DNA from: Coriobacteriia bacterium
GTDB lineage: Bacteria > Actinomycetota > Coriobacteriia > Coriobacteriales > Eggerthellaceae
Assembly: GCA_030537355.1 (NCBI GenBank)
Contig: JAUNNF010000007.1
Span: 53,971 to 117,970 of the forward strand
Length of the DNA: 64,000 nt
Reading direction: 5' to 3'
Position numbers and translations under genes: made by a program. Numbering within the stretch: position 1 is the first letter of the stretch; the number at the start of each line of letters is the position of its first letter. Below, one piece after another: positions 9,754 through 19,728 of the stretch. The notes beneath the pieces were generated by a model that was not told the DNA's origin, searched no databases, and saw nothing but the letters and a program-made list of their open reading frames with translations.

Positions 9754-10253
9754 TGGCAGTTGTAGAGTTAGATATATACAATAATCCTCCTGAAATCTTA
9801 AAACATTCAAGTGTTTGTTTTGGTGTTTTTGATGGTCTGCATGAGGGACATCGTTATGAAATTGAACAATCAATTGCCGATAAATGTACATCTATTGCTG
9901 TGACATTTGATGTCGATCCTGATGAAATTTATAATCCTGGTTTTAAAAAAATTATGACAAACCAGGAGCGTATTGAAGCACTAAATAAATCTGGCCTAGA
10001 TTACGTTATTGTTTTAAAATTTAATGAAATTAAAAATATAGAAGCTATTGAATTTTTGAATAATTTTTTTGGTAAATATATACCAGCTCATATGCATATT
10101 GGCGAAGGTTTTAGATTTGGGAGCAATGCAAATGGAGATACAAAACTATTGTTTGATTGGGGCATAAAAAACAATATGAAAGTTCACGTTCACGACCTTG
10201 TTAAAAAAGATGGTAGAGTTGTTTCTTCAACAGATTTAAGGAAAGCAATGTAA
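9753..10253 (+). CDS. ribF: FAD synthetase-type nucleotidyltransferase (single-domain RibF)
   Basis: Predicted to adenylylate FMN to FAD. The nucleotidyltransferase signature FGVFDGLHEGHR (about 23-34) and the closing VSSTDLRKAM are present. The protein stops there, at 166 aa. Ordinary bacterial RibF is about 300 aa with a C-terminal riboflavin kinase domain, which is absent. The stop overlaps the dnaG start (TAATG), so this is an orderly short gene and not an obvious truncation. Riboflavin kinase would have to be encoded elsewhere, or FMN be imported. Confidence 0.85.
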   Translation: MAVVELDIYNNPPEILKHSSVCFGVFDGLHEGHRYEIEQSIADKCTSIAVTFDVDPDEIYNPGFKKIMTNQERIEALNKSGLDYVIVLKFNEIKNIEAIEFLNNFFGKYIPAHMHIGEGFRFGSNANGDTKLLFDWGIKNNMKVHVHDLVKKDGRVVSSTDLRKAM

Positions 10254-12031
10254 TGGCGCTTATACCTGAAGAAGACATACAAAAAGTAATTGAGAAGAGC
10301 GATCTTGTTCAGATTGCTTCTGAGGTTTGTCCCGACTTAAAACAAAGAGGCGGTAAATTTCTTGCATGTTGCCCTTTTCATAAAGAGAAAACACCTTCTT
10401 TTCAAATAGATCCTAATTTACAACTTTGGCATTGTTTTGGTTGTGGTGAAGGTGGCAACATTGTTACATTTGTCGAAAAACAATATGACATGACTTTTGT
10501 AGAGACTATTGAGTTTCTTGCTGACAGGGCAAACATTGAATTGCATAGAGTTGCAGGTAAGCAAACATACAGTAGAAGTCAAAAAGGTAAGCTCACGGAT
10601 GCATGTAAATTGGCTGCAGAGTTTTATCACAATCAACTTATGCGAGTAAAATCAGCTGGTGCCAATAACGCTAGACGTTATCTGGGAGGAAGAAATTTTG
10701 GAAGTGAGATTTCTAAACGTTGGCAATTAGGTTTTGCACCTGGACAAGACCAGCTTACTAAATTTTTATTAAGTAAAAAGTTTGCAGTTAAAGATTTGAT
10801 TGATGCTAACCTCGCGGTTACCGGCAAAGATGGCAAAGCTCATGATAGATTTTATAATAGAGTTATGTTTCCAATTCATGATGTAAACGGGAATTGCATT
10901 GCTTTTGGTGGTCGTATCATGGATGATGGACAACCTAAGTATTTAAATACAAACGAAAATCCTATTTTTCATAAGTCACAAGTGCTCTATGGATTGGACA
11001 AAGCAAAGTCAAATATGGCCTCTACTGGTATTGCTGTAGTTGTTGAAGGTTACACTGATGTTATCGCGCTTCACGAAGCAGGAATCAATTATGCTGTAGC
11101 GACATTGGGTACAGCATTGACAAAACAACATATTCGTATATTAAATCAACATGCTAAAAAGAAAATAGTTTATCTTTTTGATGGTGACGAGGCTGGACAA
11201 CGTGCTGCTGAACGTGCACTTAATTTTATTGATGAGGCAGAACGTCCTGAAGTCTACACAAAGCGTGCAGAGCTTGTCGCGTTAACGCTGCCTGACAATA
11301 TGGATCCAGCAGAATTTATTGAAGCTAAAGGTAGTGAGGAATTACTTAATCTCATTAATACTGCAAAACCATTAATTGAGTATGGTATTGAGAGAAAAAT
11401 CAACAAATATGATTTATCGGTTCCTGGGAACAAAGCAAGAGCAGCAAGCTCAGCATTAAAAGTTTTGGCTCCAATTAAAGATAGCCTTGTAGCAAAAGAA
11501 TATGCTGGACATATTGCAAGTTTAACAGGTATGCGTGAGGAAGATTTAATTAACGAATTGTCAAAGTTAAAGAAACCAAAAGATTTTGAAGCACCTCAAA
11601 AAGAAGTTAAGCAGCAAAGTACAAAACAAGAAAAGCTAGAAACTGAACTTTTGTGTATATTTGCTAAACATCCAAAAGAAACCTTTGATTTTTTCAACGC
11701 AACTGAAATCGAATTTTCATCAATAGAAAACAAAGATCTTTTTGACAAGATAAAAGCAGAAGTAAAAAGTAATCCAAACATAAAACCAAGTGAACTTATA
11801 TATAAAGTTCATGCAAATAAACTTACAACAATATCTAAAATGCATGATTTTAAAGGTGATCCTTTGCGTCATGCAAAATATGTTGTTTATACTTTAAAGA
11901 TTGATTATTTAACTCACGCTATCAACAATGAAAAACAAAAATTTAATGGTGAAGATGCTGCATATAAGAAGATTAATGAAATGCAAAATCAATTAAATGA
12001 ACTGAGACAATTGCAAAGTCAGGTGTTATAG
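10253..12031 (+). CDS. dnaG: DNA primase DnaG
   Basis: Synthesises RNA primers for replication. Domains: CHC2 zinc ribbon with C40, H43, C61 and C64 (CCPFHKEKTPSF...WHCFGCGEGG), the primase core, the TOPRIM domain with VVEGYTDVIALHEAG (about 262) and DGDEAGQRAAERAL (about 309), and a C-terminal DnaB-interacting region. 592 aa, normal length. It sits inside the translation operon between ribF and def instead of the common rpsU-dnaG-rpoD arrangement. Confidence 0.97.
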   Translation: MALIPEEDIQKVIEKSDLVQIASEVCPDLKQRGGKFLACCPFHKEKTPSFQIDPNLQLWHCFGCGEGGNIVTFVEKQYDMTFVETIEFLADRANIELHRVAGKQTYSRSQKGKLTDACKLAAEFYHNQLMRVKSAGANNARRYLGGRNFGSEISKRWQLGFAPGQDQLTKFLLSKKFAVKDLIDANLAVTGKDGKAHDRFYNRVMFPIHDVNGNCIAFGGRIMDDGQPKYLNTNENPIFHKSQVLYGLDKAKSNMASTGIAVVVEGYTDVIALHEAGINYAVATLGTALTKQHIRILNQHAKKKIVYLFDGDEAGQRAAERALNFIDEAERPEVYTKRAELVALTLPDNMDPAEFIEAKGSEELLNLINTAKPLIEYGIERKINKYDLSVPGNKARAASSALKVLAPIKDSLVAKEYAGHIASLTGMREEDLINELSKLKKPKDFEAPQKEVKQQSTKQEKLETELLCIFAKHPKETFDFFNATEIEFSSIENKDLFDKIKAEVKSNPNIKPSELIYKVHANKLTTISKMHDFKGDPLRHAKYVVYTLKIDYLTHAINNEKQKFNGEDAAYKKINEMQNQLNELRQLQSQVL

Positions 12032-12559
12032 ATGGAAGTTATTTTATCTCCAAATCCAGTTTTATTACAAGTTGCTGAAGAATGCACACAAGATGAATCT
12101 TTTGGAACGATAGCAAAAGAAATGCAAGATCTTATGTATAAATACAATGGAATTGGCCTTGCAGGCCCGCAAGTAGGCTTGTCAAAAAGAATAATTGTTG
12201 TTGATGCAAAGTATGATCCAGAAGATACTGACAACACAAAAGCTCCTATTACTTTAATCAATCCTCAAATTATTAAAACTGAAGGGGAACTTGAGGAGTC
12301 ATCAGAAGGGTGTTTGTCTTGTCCTGGCATTTCTGTTCCAGTCATGCGTTATCCAAAAGTTACTGTTAAATATTTTGATACTGATTGGAATGAACAAACA
12401 ATTGAAGCTGAAGATTTATTTGCCCATTGCTTACAGCATGAGATTGATCACTTAGATGGTAAAACACTTTTTCAAACTTGTTTGCCAGAATATCGTATTC
12501 AAGCATTATCAGAATACCAAGAAGCCCTAAATCAGGGTGCTATTCCAGGAGATTGCTAA
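12032..12559 (+). CDS. def: Peptide deformylase
   Basis: Removes the formyl group from the N-terminal Met of new proteins. The three family motifs are intact: GIGLAGPQVGL (40-50), EGCLS (92-96, metal ligand C94) and QHEIDHLDG (H136 and H140 are ligands, E137 catalytic). 175 aa. The ATG directly follows the dnaG TAG with no gap; the stop overlaps the fmt start. Pairing of def with fmt is standard. Confidence 0.97.
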   Translation: MEVILSPNPVLLQVAEECTQDESFGTIAKEMQDLMYKYNGIGLAGPQVGLSKRIIVVDAKYDPEDTDNTKAPITLINPQIIKTEGELEESSEGCLSCPGISVPVMRYPKVTVKYFDTDWNEQTIEAEDLFAHCLQHEIDHLDGKTLFQTCLPEYRIQALSEYQEALNQGAIPGDC

Positions 12560-13425
12560 TGCGCATTGTATTTATGGGAACACCAAAGTTTGCTGCCGAC
12601 ATTTTTCAATATTTAATTGAGGATAAGTCTGTCGACGTAGTAGGTTTCCAAACTGCTCCAGATAAAATTAGAGGGCGAGGGAAAAAGTTAGTTCCAAGCC
12701 TTGTAAAAGAACTTGCTCTTAAACATAATATTCCAGAAATAATACCTGATGACGTTGATTATATTTGTGTTGCTGCTTATGGGAAGATTTTAGATGAAGA
12801 TTTTGTCAATAAATATAAATGCTTAAATGTTCACGGATCTCTTTTACCAAGATGGCGTGGGGCAGCTCCTGTAGAACGGGCAATTTTAGAAGGCGATGAA
12901 TATACAGGTGTCAGTATCATGAAAATGGATGCGGGTATGGATACTGGTGCTTATTGCGCTCAAGAAAAAATTAAAATAGACGATAAAAGTACTGATGAGC
13001 TTTTATCTGAGATGGCCAAACTAGGGGCTAAATTGTTAGTTGACGCAATGACAAAAGATGTTGTATATACTGAACAAGACGAGAATCTTGTTACATATGC
13101 CAAAAAGATAGAGAAACACGAATTGGATCTAGATGACTTACTGTTATCTTCTATAAGAAAAATACAAGCATCATCTAAGGCACATCCTTCAAAGTGTATT
13201 ATCGCAAATAAATCTGTAACAATTTTAAAAGCTAAGAAATCTGACATTACAATTAAACCTAATCAAGTTTTGTTTATAGATAAAAAATTATATCTAGGGT
13301 TCAACGACGGAGCAATGCAAATAACAACGTTGAAACCTGATGGAAAAAATACAATGGAAGCAAAAGCTTTTGCAGCCGGAATACAGAATATCAGAGATGG
13401 AGGGCTGACATGGGAGAAAGTTTAA
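12559..13425 (+). CDS. fmt: Methionyl-tRNA formyltransferase
   Basis: Formylates Met-tRNA(fMet) with 10-formyl-THF. 288 aa from the ATG at 12559 (MRIVFMGTPKFAADIF); an upstream in-frame extension inside def is not used. Catalytic region: N90, H92 in NVHGSLLPRWRGAAP, and D128 in MDAGMDTG. C-terminal OB-like domain follows. The gene overlaps def by 1 nt and rsmB by 16 nt. Confidence 0.96.
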   Translation: MRIVFMGTPKFAADIFQYLIEDKSVDVVGFQTAPDKIRGRGKKLVPSLVKELALKHNIPEIIPDDVDYICVAAYGKILDEDFVNKYKCLNVHGSLLPRWRGAAPVERAILEGDEYTGVSIMKMDAGMDTGAYCAQEKIKIDDKSTDELLSEMAKLGAKLLVDAMTKDVVYTEQDENLVTYAKKIEKHELDLDDLLLSSIRKIQASSKAHPSKCIIANKSVTILKAKKSDITIKPNQVLFIDKKLYLGFNDGAMQITTLKPDGKNTMEAKAFAAGIQNIRDGGLTWEKV

Positions 13426-14807
13426 GTAAAGCACGTTTTGCTGCATTAGAAGCAGTAAAACAAATCAGAGAAAACAATGCATTTGCAAGGGATGTATTGG
13501 ATCAGACATTGCAACATCATGTATTATCGCCACAAGACAAAGCCTTTGCAACAAAACTTGCTTTGGGATCAACTCAAACTAGGTGTACGCTTAATAATAT
13601 GATTTATAAATGCGTTGACTCGCCAGGAGACATCCAAGAAAACGTAATGGATGCTCTTCGTATTTCAACTTATGAAATTGTATATCTTGAAAAAGAAGCA
13701 CATGCCGCTGTTGACCAGGGCGTAGAACTAGTTAAGACTGTAGAACCTAGGGCAAAAGGCTTAGCTAACTTGGTTCTCAGGAGAGTTGTAAAATTAGCGA
13801 AAGATTTTCCTTTTGGTAATCCTGACGAGAATTTTGATGCTTTTTGTAGAGTGTATTCGGTACCAAAATGGATGGGAGAGATGGTTGTTGAAGACTTAGG
13901 CGATCTGTATGGCAAAAACTTGATTGCCTCTTGCAATGGACAACCACCAACTTATATTTTTGTTAATACTCTAAAAACAAGTTTGCAAGAGATGAACGAT
14001 CTGCTTTATGAGAATGGTGCAAAACCTTATATTATTAAAGGCATTAATGGCATTGCTACAAATAATTGTATTAAGGTTGAAAATGCTCAAGCCCTAAGAG
14101 ATGCAAATATCGCACAAGCATATGACGAAGGAAAATTTATTATTTGTGATGTTGCTTCTCAAGCAATTGCAGCAAGTACCCTACTTACGCCTGAAAATCC
14201 TAACAATATACTAGAGTTTTGCTGTGGTAAAGGCAACAAAACAATCATGTTACAGGTTTTAGCTCAGCAAAAATGGGGCAGGCAGCTTGATATGTTTTCA
14301 TTAGACAATGTTGGATTTAAAACAGACATTTTAAAAAAACGTATCGAGAAAACAAATGTTAATGTAACAGCTATTTTGGATACTGATGCTACTAATTTTG
14401 AACAACTTTCTCAAACAATTGACAATGAATTTAATGGGTTCGCCCCAAAATTTGATGTTGTGTTTGTTGATGCGCCTTGTTCCGGCTTGGGTACGCTTCG
14501 CAGGCACCCTGAATTAAAATGGCGTATAAGCCCAGAAGTTATTGATCAACTTGCAGATACAGGTTTGAAAATTTTGCGTAATGCAAGTAAATATGTCAAT
14601 AAAGGTGGCCATCTAACTTATGCAACATGTACAGTTACTAAAAAAGAAAACGAAGACTTGTGTATCAAATTTTTAGAAAGCGAGGAGGGCAAAAACTTTA
14701 AACTTCTTCAGTTTGAGTATAATGGTGAAGCTCATCCATGTTATTCAACTCAGACTCTAGGTGGTTTGAACGATGCTCATTTCTCTGCGACGTTTCAGAA
14801 AAAATAA
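13410..14807 (+). CDS. rsmB: 16S rRNA (cytosine-C5)-methyltransferase RsmB
   Basis: Methylates a cytosine of 16S rRNA (C967 in E. coli numbering). N-terminal NusB-like RNA-binding domain (1-about 150) followed by a Rossmann-fold methyltransferase: SAM loop LEFCCGKGNKT, VFVDAPCSGLGTLRRHP (C357) and the nucleophile motif YATCTVTKKEN (about C406). 465 aa. It is the last member of the translation operon and overlaps fmt. Confidence 0.95.
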   Translation: MGESLSKARFAALEAVKQIRENNAFARDVLDQTLQHHVLSPQDKAFATKLALGSTQTRCTLNNMIYKCVDSPGDIQENVMDALRISTYEIVYLEKEAHAAVDQGVELVKTVEPRAKGLANLVLRRVVKLAKDFPFGNPDENFDAFCRVYSVPKWMGEMVVEDLGDLYGKNLIASCNGQPPTYIFVNTLKTSLQEMNDLLYENGAKPYIIKGINGIATNNCIKVENAQALRDANIAQAYDEGKFIICDVASQAIAASTLLTPENPNNILEFCCGKGNKTIMLQVLAQQKWGRQLDMFSLDNVGFKTDILKKRIEKTNVNVTAILDTDATNFEQLSQTIDNEFNGFAPKFDVVFVDAPCSGLGTLRRHPELKWRISPEVIDQLADTGLKILRNASKYVNKGGHLTYATCTVTKKENEDLCIKFLESEEGKNFKLLQFEYNGEAHPCYSTQTLGGLNDAHFSATFQKK

Positions 14808-14811
14808 AGTG

Positions 14812-14817
14812 TATAAT
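14812..14817 (+). promoter_or_regulatory. -10 box for the HIT gene
   Basis: TATAAT in the 31-nt gap after rsmB, followed by a short leader with GGAAAGG 7 nt before the ATG. No clear -35 was found. Confidence 0.5.
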
Positions 14818-14838
14818 TAATAGCGGAAAGGATCAATT

Positions 14839-15180
14839 ATGGACTGTTTATTTTGTAAGATGGTTAAGGGCGAAATCCCTTGCACTAAGGTATATGAAGA
14901 TGATAAAGTACTTGCTTTTGAGGACATTAATCCCGCAGCACCTGTACATGTTTTAATTATTCCAAAAGAACATTATGATAATGTTGGAGACGATGTCCCT
15001 CAAGAGGTTCTTGGTTATCTTTTACAAACTGTCAAAAAAATCGCTGAGATTAAAGAGATTGATAAATCCGGTTATAGGGTAAGCATAAATACTGGATCAG
15101 ATGGTGGTCAAACTGTTAATCACTTACACTTACATGTAAATGGTGGTGCACCACTCTATTGTGGAAGTTTAGTTATATAA
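14839..15180 (+). CDS. HIT family nucleotide-binding hydrolase
   Basis: Small cytoplasmic HINT-like purine-nucleotide phosphoramidase or hydrolase. It starts with the zinc-type N-terminus MDCLFCKMVKGEIP (C3 and C6) and carries the histidine triad HLHLH (H95, H97, H99). 113 aa, normal size. It ends inside the first codons of the next frame, so the two are probably cotranscribed. The physiological substrate is unknown. Confidence 0.92.
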   Translation: MDCLFCKMVKGEIPCTKVYEDDKVLAFEDINPAAPVHVLIIPKEHYDNVGDDVPQEVLGYLLQTVKKIAEIKEIDKSGYRVSINTGSDGGQTVNHLHLHVNGGAPLYCGSLVI

Positions 15181-16121
15181 AAATATTGCACTCGTCAACT
15201 CTTAAAAGAATATTTATCATAATAGCTGTAGCTATAATTGTTTTCCTTGCCATTATTGCATCTGTTTTTATATTTAATGCGTTTCATAGTAAAACTTGCA
15301 ATATCGCAAAGCAAGATAGTTCTGTTATTTTAAAAACTAATATTCAGCAATTGCGTGAAGCAGATATTAATTATGGTGACGAGGTGGAAATCACTTTCTC
15401 TACAGGATATAAAGCTGTTCATGTGCCAATTTATACTGACGATTTTGGTATTGGTGGAGATCATGTTATTTATGCAAAAACAGACAATGAAGACTTGCAC
15501 TTTTGTTTTTCGCATGAAGATGGAGTGTGGGAAAAAGCTGGCTTGATAGATAGTGACACAGCTACAATTCAACGGGCAATTCCTCAAAAATTTTCATCTG
15601 CACTATCAGGTTTCCAGAAAGGATACAGTCAAGTACCTGAATTTATAATAGGTAATAAGTTTTTCAGAGGCATTAACAACAAATCAGATTACACTATTGA
15701 TCTTGATCATGATATACAAGCAGATGGGATAGACGCTCTTAATTTACAAGTTGTAGATATTAAGAAAAAAGACTGCAATGATCGTATAGTATCAGCTCTC
15801 CTAAAAATGCCTGATCATGGTAACATAAATGTCTGCACAGAAGCTCCTACATACTATTTTATTACATTATTAAAATCTTTAGCAGGCTCTAATTACGAAG
15901 AACTAGCCAACGATTATATGAGTTCATATCATGGTTTAACAGATGATGAATATAATTCTGTTAAGGAAAATACAATAGACAAGTTTTTGCATAAGCTTAC
16001 ACGCACAGATCCTAATTATGATATGAATAAGTGCGATATGAATTATTGCGCAATCAGATACTTGCGAAGTTGCGGTGTTTCAACTGATGATATCGAACTA
16101 ATTCTCAAGAAGCTCGTCTGA
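15159..16121 (+). CDS. Membrane-anchored protein, decayed tyrosine-phosphatase-like
   Basis: Residues about 15-45 are one transmembrane helix after a basic start. The middle (GDEVEITFSTGYK) and the C-terminal third (SNYEELANDYMSSY, LRSCGVSTDDIELILKKL) look like a family of secreted bacterial tyrosine/serine phosphatases. The expected catalytic loop, of the form CTxGKDRxG, is replaced here by C226-TEAPTYYF, so the invariant Arg is missing and catalysis is unlikely. The region before the loop is also short for the family. The start is uncertain: TTG 15159 overlaps the HIT gene and TTG 15186 is an alternative; there is no SD. It converges on glf with a 24-bp overlap. Confidence 0.5.
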   Translation: MWKFSYIKILHSSTLKRIFIIIAVAIIVFLAIIASVFIFNAFHSKTCNIAKQDSSVILKTNIQQLREADINYGDEVEITFSTGYKAVHVPIYTDDFGIGGDHVIYAKTDNEDLHFCFSHEDGVWEKAGLIDSDTATIQRAIPQKFSSALSGFQKGYSQVPEFIIGNKFFRGINNKSDYTIDLDHDIQADGIDALNLQVVDIKKKDCNDRIVSALLKMPDHGNINVCTEAPTYYFITLLKSLAGSNYEELANDYMSSYHGLTDDEYNSVKENTIDKFLHKLTRTDPNYDMNKCDMNYCAIRYLRSCGVSTDDIELILKKLV

Positions 16122-17318
16122 TAAGCTTAGAGCTCTATCGATAATTTGATCCATATTGTAATATTTGTATTCAGCGAGACGTCCAATGGCATAGAAGTTG
16201 TGTGTGCCACCTACTAAGTTCATATATTGAGCATGCAATTTATTATTTTTTTTGTTAATAATTGCATAATAAGGGATTTGGTTTTTGACGTCTTCGTAAT
16301 CTCTACTGTATTCTTTCATGATTGTAGTATTTTTGCATTTTTGTCCTGTTAGGTGTTTGAACTCTGTAATACGAGTGTAATCTTCATTTACAGTGTAGTT
16401 TACAGTTCCACAAGGGAGAACATATTCCTCATCTTTTGTTTCAAACTTAAAATCTAAACTACGGTATGGAAGACGTCCAAACCTCCATAAGAAAAGCTCA
16501 TCTAATGGACCAGTGAAAATGATAGGTCCATCAAACTTTTTGTATTGAACAGTAATATATTCAAGTTTATCTTCTTGTGCTGGACCTTCAAAGTGAAGAC
16601 CAAATACGCTTTCGGCTTCTATATTTAGTGCAACGTCAATATTGTCACTTGATAACATATTTTCAAACAATGGAGTATAGCCATCTATTGGCATGAATTG
16701 TGTTGTGTCTTGGAAATATCTGTCATCTCTTGAGATAAAAACAGGAACTCGGGCAGTTACTGTTGGGTCAACCTCTTCTGGCGTTACACCCCATTGCTTC
16801 ATTGTGTAATGCAAGAAGACGTTCTCGTAAACAAAATCAGCAAGTTTCGATAAATCTTTATCATTTTGTTCGCGAAGTTCATTAATCGTAACTTTAACTT
16901 CATCACCAAATTTTTGAATAAGCTTGTGGATGAGCTCATTTGCGCGTTCTTTACCAAAAGCAATTTCCATACTAGTTTTATTAAATGGCACAGGGAAGTA
17001 AGTACCATACCAATTTGCTTTTACTCGATGTTCGTAAGGGCGCATTTTGCTGAAGTTGACAATGTAGCCTGCCACTCGTGGAATGCTGGTGTGAAAAATA
17101 TGAGGACCATAATTGTGAATTAAAACACCATCTTTGTTGGTCTCGTCATACATGTTGCCACCGATATGGCTTCTCTTTTCAATGATAAGAACGCGTTTAT
17201 TGCCTCTGTTTGCTAATTGCTCTGCAACAGTTGCTCCAGTAAATCCACAACCAACAACAATAGCATCATAATCAGCCACTTTTGTTTTGTGAAAATCTAT
17301 GTAATTTACTTTACTCAT
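16098..17318 (-). CDS. glf: UDP-galactopyranose mutase
   Basis: Flavoenzyme that converts UDP-galactopyranose to UDP-galactofuranose for surface glycans. FAD-binding GCGFTGATVAEQLA (from about residue 23) and EKRSHIGGNMYDE are present, as are YGPHIFHT and the C-terminal NFYAIGRLAEYKYYNMDQ. I place the start at 17318 (MSKVNYIDF), because a -10 box lies 7 nt upstream; a further in-frame ATG at 17357 would be inside the promoter. 406 aa. It is divergent from pta and a GT2 glycosyltransferase, a possible user of the sugar. Confidence 0.93.
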   Translation of the reverse strand: MSKVNYIDFHKTKVADYDAIVVGCGFTGATVAEQLANRGNKRVLIIEKRSHIGGNMYDETNKDGVLIHNYGPHIFHTSIPRVAGYIVNFSKMRPYEHRVKANWYGTYFPVPFNKTSMEIAFGKERANELIHKLIQKFGDEVKVTINELREQNDKDLSKLADFVYENVFLHYTMKQWGVTPEEVDPTVTARVPVFISRDDRYFQDTTQFMPIDGYTPLFENMLSSDNIDVALNIEAESVFGLHFEGPAQEDKLEYITVQYKKFDGPIIFTGPLDELFLWRFGRLPYRSLDFKFETKDEEYVLPCGTVNYTVNEDYTRITEFKHLTGQKCKNTTIMKEYSRDYEDVKNQIPYYAIINKKNNKLHAQYMNLVGGTHNFYAIGRLAEYKYYNMDQIIDRALSLSDELLEN

Positions 17319-17325
17319 ACAAATT

Positions 17326-17331
17326 ATTTTA
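17326..17331 (-). promoter_or_regulatory. -10 box of leaderless glf
   Basis: TAAAAT on the minus strand ends 7 nt before the glf ATG and there is no SD, so the transcript should begin at or next to the start codon. Confidence 0.6.
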
Positions 17332-17372
17332 TCAAAAATAAAACTTTTTGTGCTCACTGTTGCGGTTTTTTG

Positions 17373-17378
17373 TATAAT
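17373..17378 (+). promoter_or_regulatory. -10 box for pta
   Basis: TATAAT 80 nt upstream of the pta ATG. It is followed by a structured leader. Confidence 0.55.
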
Positions 17379-17389
17379 AACTTTTGTTG

Positions 17390-17432
17390 GCGAGTCTCAG
17401 ATGTACCACCACCACCCGCATCTGTTTCTCGC
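17390..17432 (+). other. Structured leader hairpin of pta
   Basis: GCGAG (17390-17394) pairs with CTCGC (17428-17432) and CAGATG (17398-17403) with CATCTG (17419-17424), separated by a symmetric 3x3 internal loop. The apical loop is C-rich (ACCACCACCACCC). No T-tract follows, so it is not a simple terminator. It could stabilise or regulate the pta mRNA. Confidence 0.5.
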
Positions 17433-17443
17433 TAATTTTATGA

Positions 17444-18445
<1,002 letters not shown>

Positions 18446-18450
18446 AAATT

Positions 18451-19488
18451 ATGAGTAACAAAGTTATTACATTTGCAATTCCTTGTTATAACTCAGCAGA
18501 ATATATGGACAAGTGTATAGAGCACTTGCTCGCTTTGAATAACGAGGATGACGATGTTGAAATCTTAATCATTGATGATGGTTCACAAAAGGACTACACA
18601 TTAAATATCGCTAAAGGTTGGGAATTTAAACATCCAACGACAGTGCGTGCTATTCATCAAGAAAATGGTGGCCATGGCGAGGCTGTAAATACTGGCCTTA
18701 AAAACGCAACTGGACTATATTTTAAAGTTGTAGATAGTGATGATTGGTTGGATGTAAAAAATACTAATCCTATTATGGAATATCTACGGTGTCAGGTTGA
18801 GCGTGATAAGGCAACTGATCTTGTTATTGGTAACTATGTTTACAATAAGGTTTTTGCAAATCAACAAACACCTATTAATTACACAAACTGTTTGCCAACT
18901 AATATTGAGTTTTCATGGAATTTAACAGGTGGTTTTAAAGCAAGTCAATATTTGTTGATGCATAGTGCAATATATAGAACCCAACTTTTAAAAGACATTG
19001 GTCTTAAATTACCTAAACACACTTTTTATGTAGACAACATTTTTGTCTATGTACCACTACCTCATGTTCAAACTATGTATTACATTGATACAAATATGTA
19101 TATGTATTTTATAGGGCGTGAGGATCAAAGTGTCAACACTGATGTTATGAAAGGACGCATTGATCAGCAAATTAAAATTACTAAGATTATGATTGATGCG
19201 ACAGATTTAGATGAACTCAAAAAATGTCCTAAACTTATGAAGTACATGCTTTCATATTTGTCTATGATGATGTGTATCTGTTCTGTTTTCTTACGTATGC
19301 GTGGTGAGAAAATTGACGAGGAGAAGCGTGCTGAGCTTTGGGATTATGTTAAAAAACACAACAAAGAGTTATACGAAAAACTTCGTCATTCACTTTTGGG
19401 TTTTGGAACAAATATACCAGGCCCTATTGGCAAAGCAATTGCTATCGGCGGATATAATGTTGCTCAGAAATTATTCGCTTTCAATTAA
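18451..19488 (+). CDS. Family 2 glycosyltransferase
   Basis: Inverting GT-A fold glycosyltransferase. N-terminal ITFAIPCYNSAEYMDKCIEHL and LIIDDGSQKD, then HQENGGHGEAVNTGL and the metal/nucleotide DxD motif VDSDDWL (about 95-99). The C-terminal half has hydrophobic and amphipathic stretches but no clear transmembrane bundle. 345 aa. It has no SD and sits 5 nt after pta, so it depends on that transcript. Given glf next door it could act in galactofuranose-containing glycan synthesis; this is inference from context. It ends 18 bp into the convergent TSCPD gene. Confidence 0.85.
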   Translation: MSNKVITFAIPCYNSAEYMDKCIEHLLALNNEDDDVEILIIDDGSQKDYTLNIAKGWEFKHPTTVRAIHQENGGHGEAVNTGLKNATGLYFKVVDSDDWLDVKNTNPIMEYLRCQVERDKATDLVIGNYVYNKVFANQQTPINYTNCLPTNIEFSWNLTGGFKASQYLLMHSAIYRTQLLKDIGLKLPKHTFYVDNIFVYVPLPHVQTMYYIDTNMYMYFIGREDQSVNTDVMKGRIDQQIKITKIMIDATDLDELKKCPKLMKYMLSYLSMMMCICSVFLRMRGEKIDEEKRAELWDYVKKHNKELYEKLRHSLLGFGTNIPGPIGKAIAIGGYNVAQKLFAFN

Positions 19489-19728
19489 AGCTTGTCTAAC
19501 TGCTACTGCTAATTGATCAGCACAGCTTGTAGGTTTAGGACCACAAGTATTACCTTTTAAGTATTCTTCGATTTTTTCTACTGTCCAGCCATCAACTAGT
19601 TTAGCAATAGCTTTTAAGTTACCATCACAGCCACCAATAAATTCAATGTTTGACACAACATTGCCATCGAGGTCAAAATTAATCTCTGGTGCGCATACCA
19701 TTGTTGTTTTGTAACTGTGTCTACTCAT
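19471..19728 (-). CDS. TSCPD domain protein
   Basis: Small protein of the TSCPD family, a C-terminal domain also seen in some ribonucleotide reductases. The named residues are visible in PTSCADQLAVAVR, with GCDGNLKAIAKLVDGW ahead of them. The start is the ATG at 19728 (MSRHSYKTT), overlapping the nitroreductase stop by 8 nt; a longer upstream frame lies inside the nitroreductase gene. 85 aa. Function unknown. Confidence 0.8.
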   Translation of the reverse strand: MSRHSYKTTMVCAPEINFDLDGNVVSNIEFIGGCDGNLKAIAKLVDGWTVEKIEEYLKGNTCGPKPTSCADQLAVAVRQALIESE

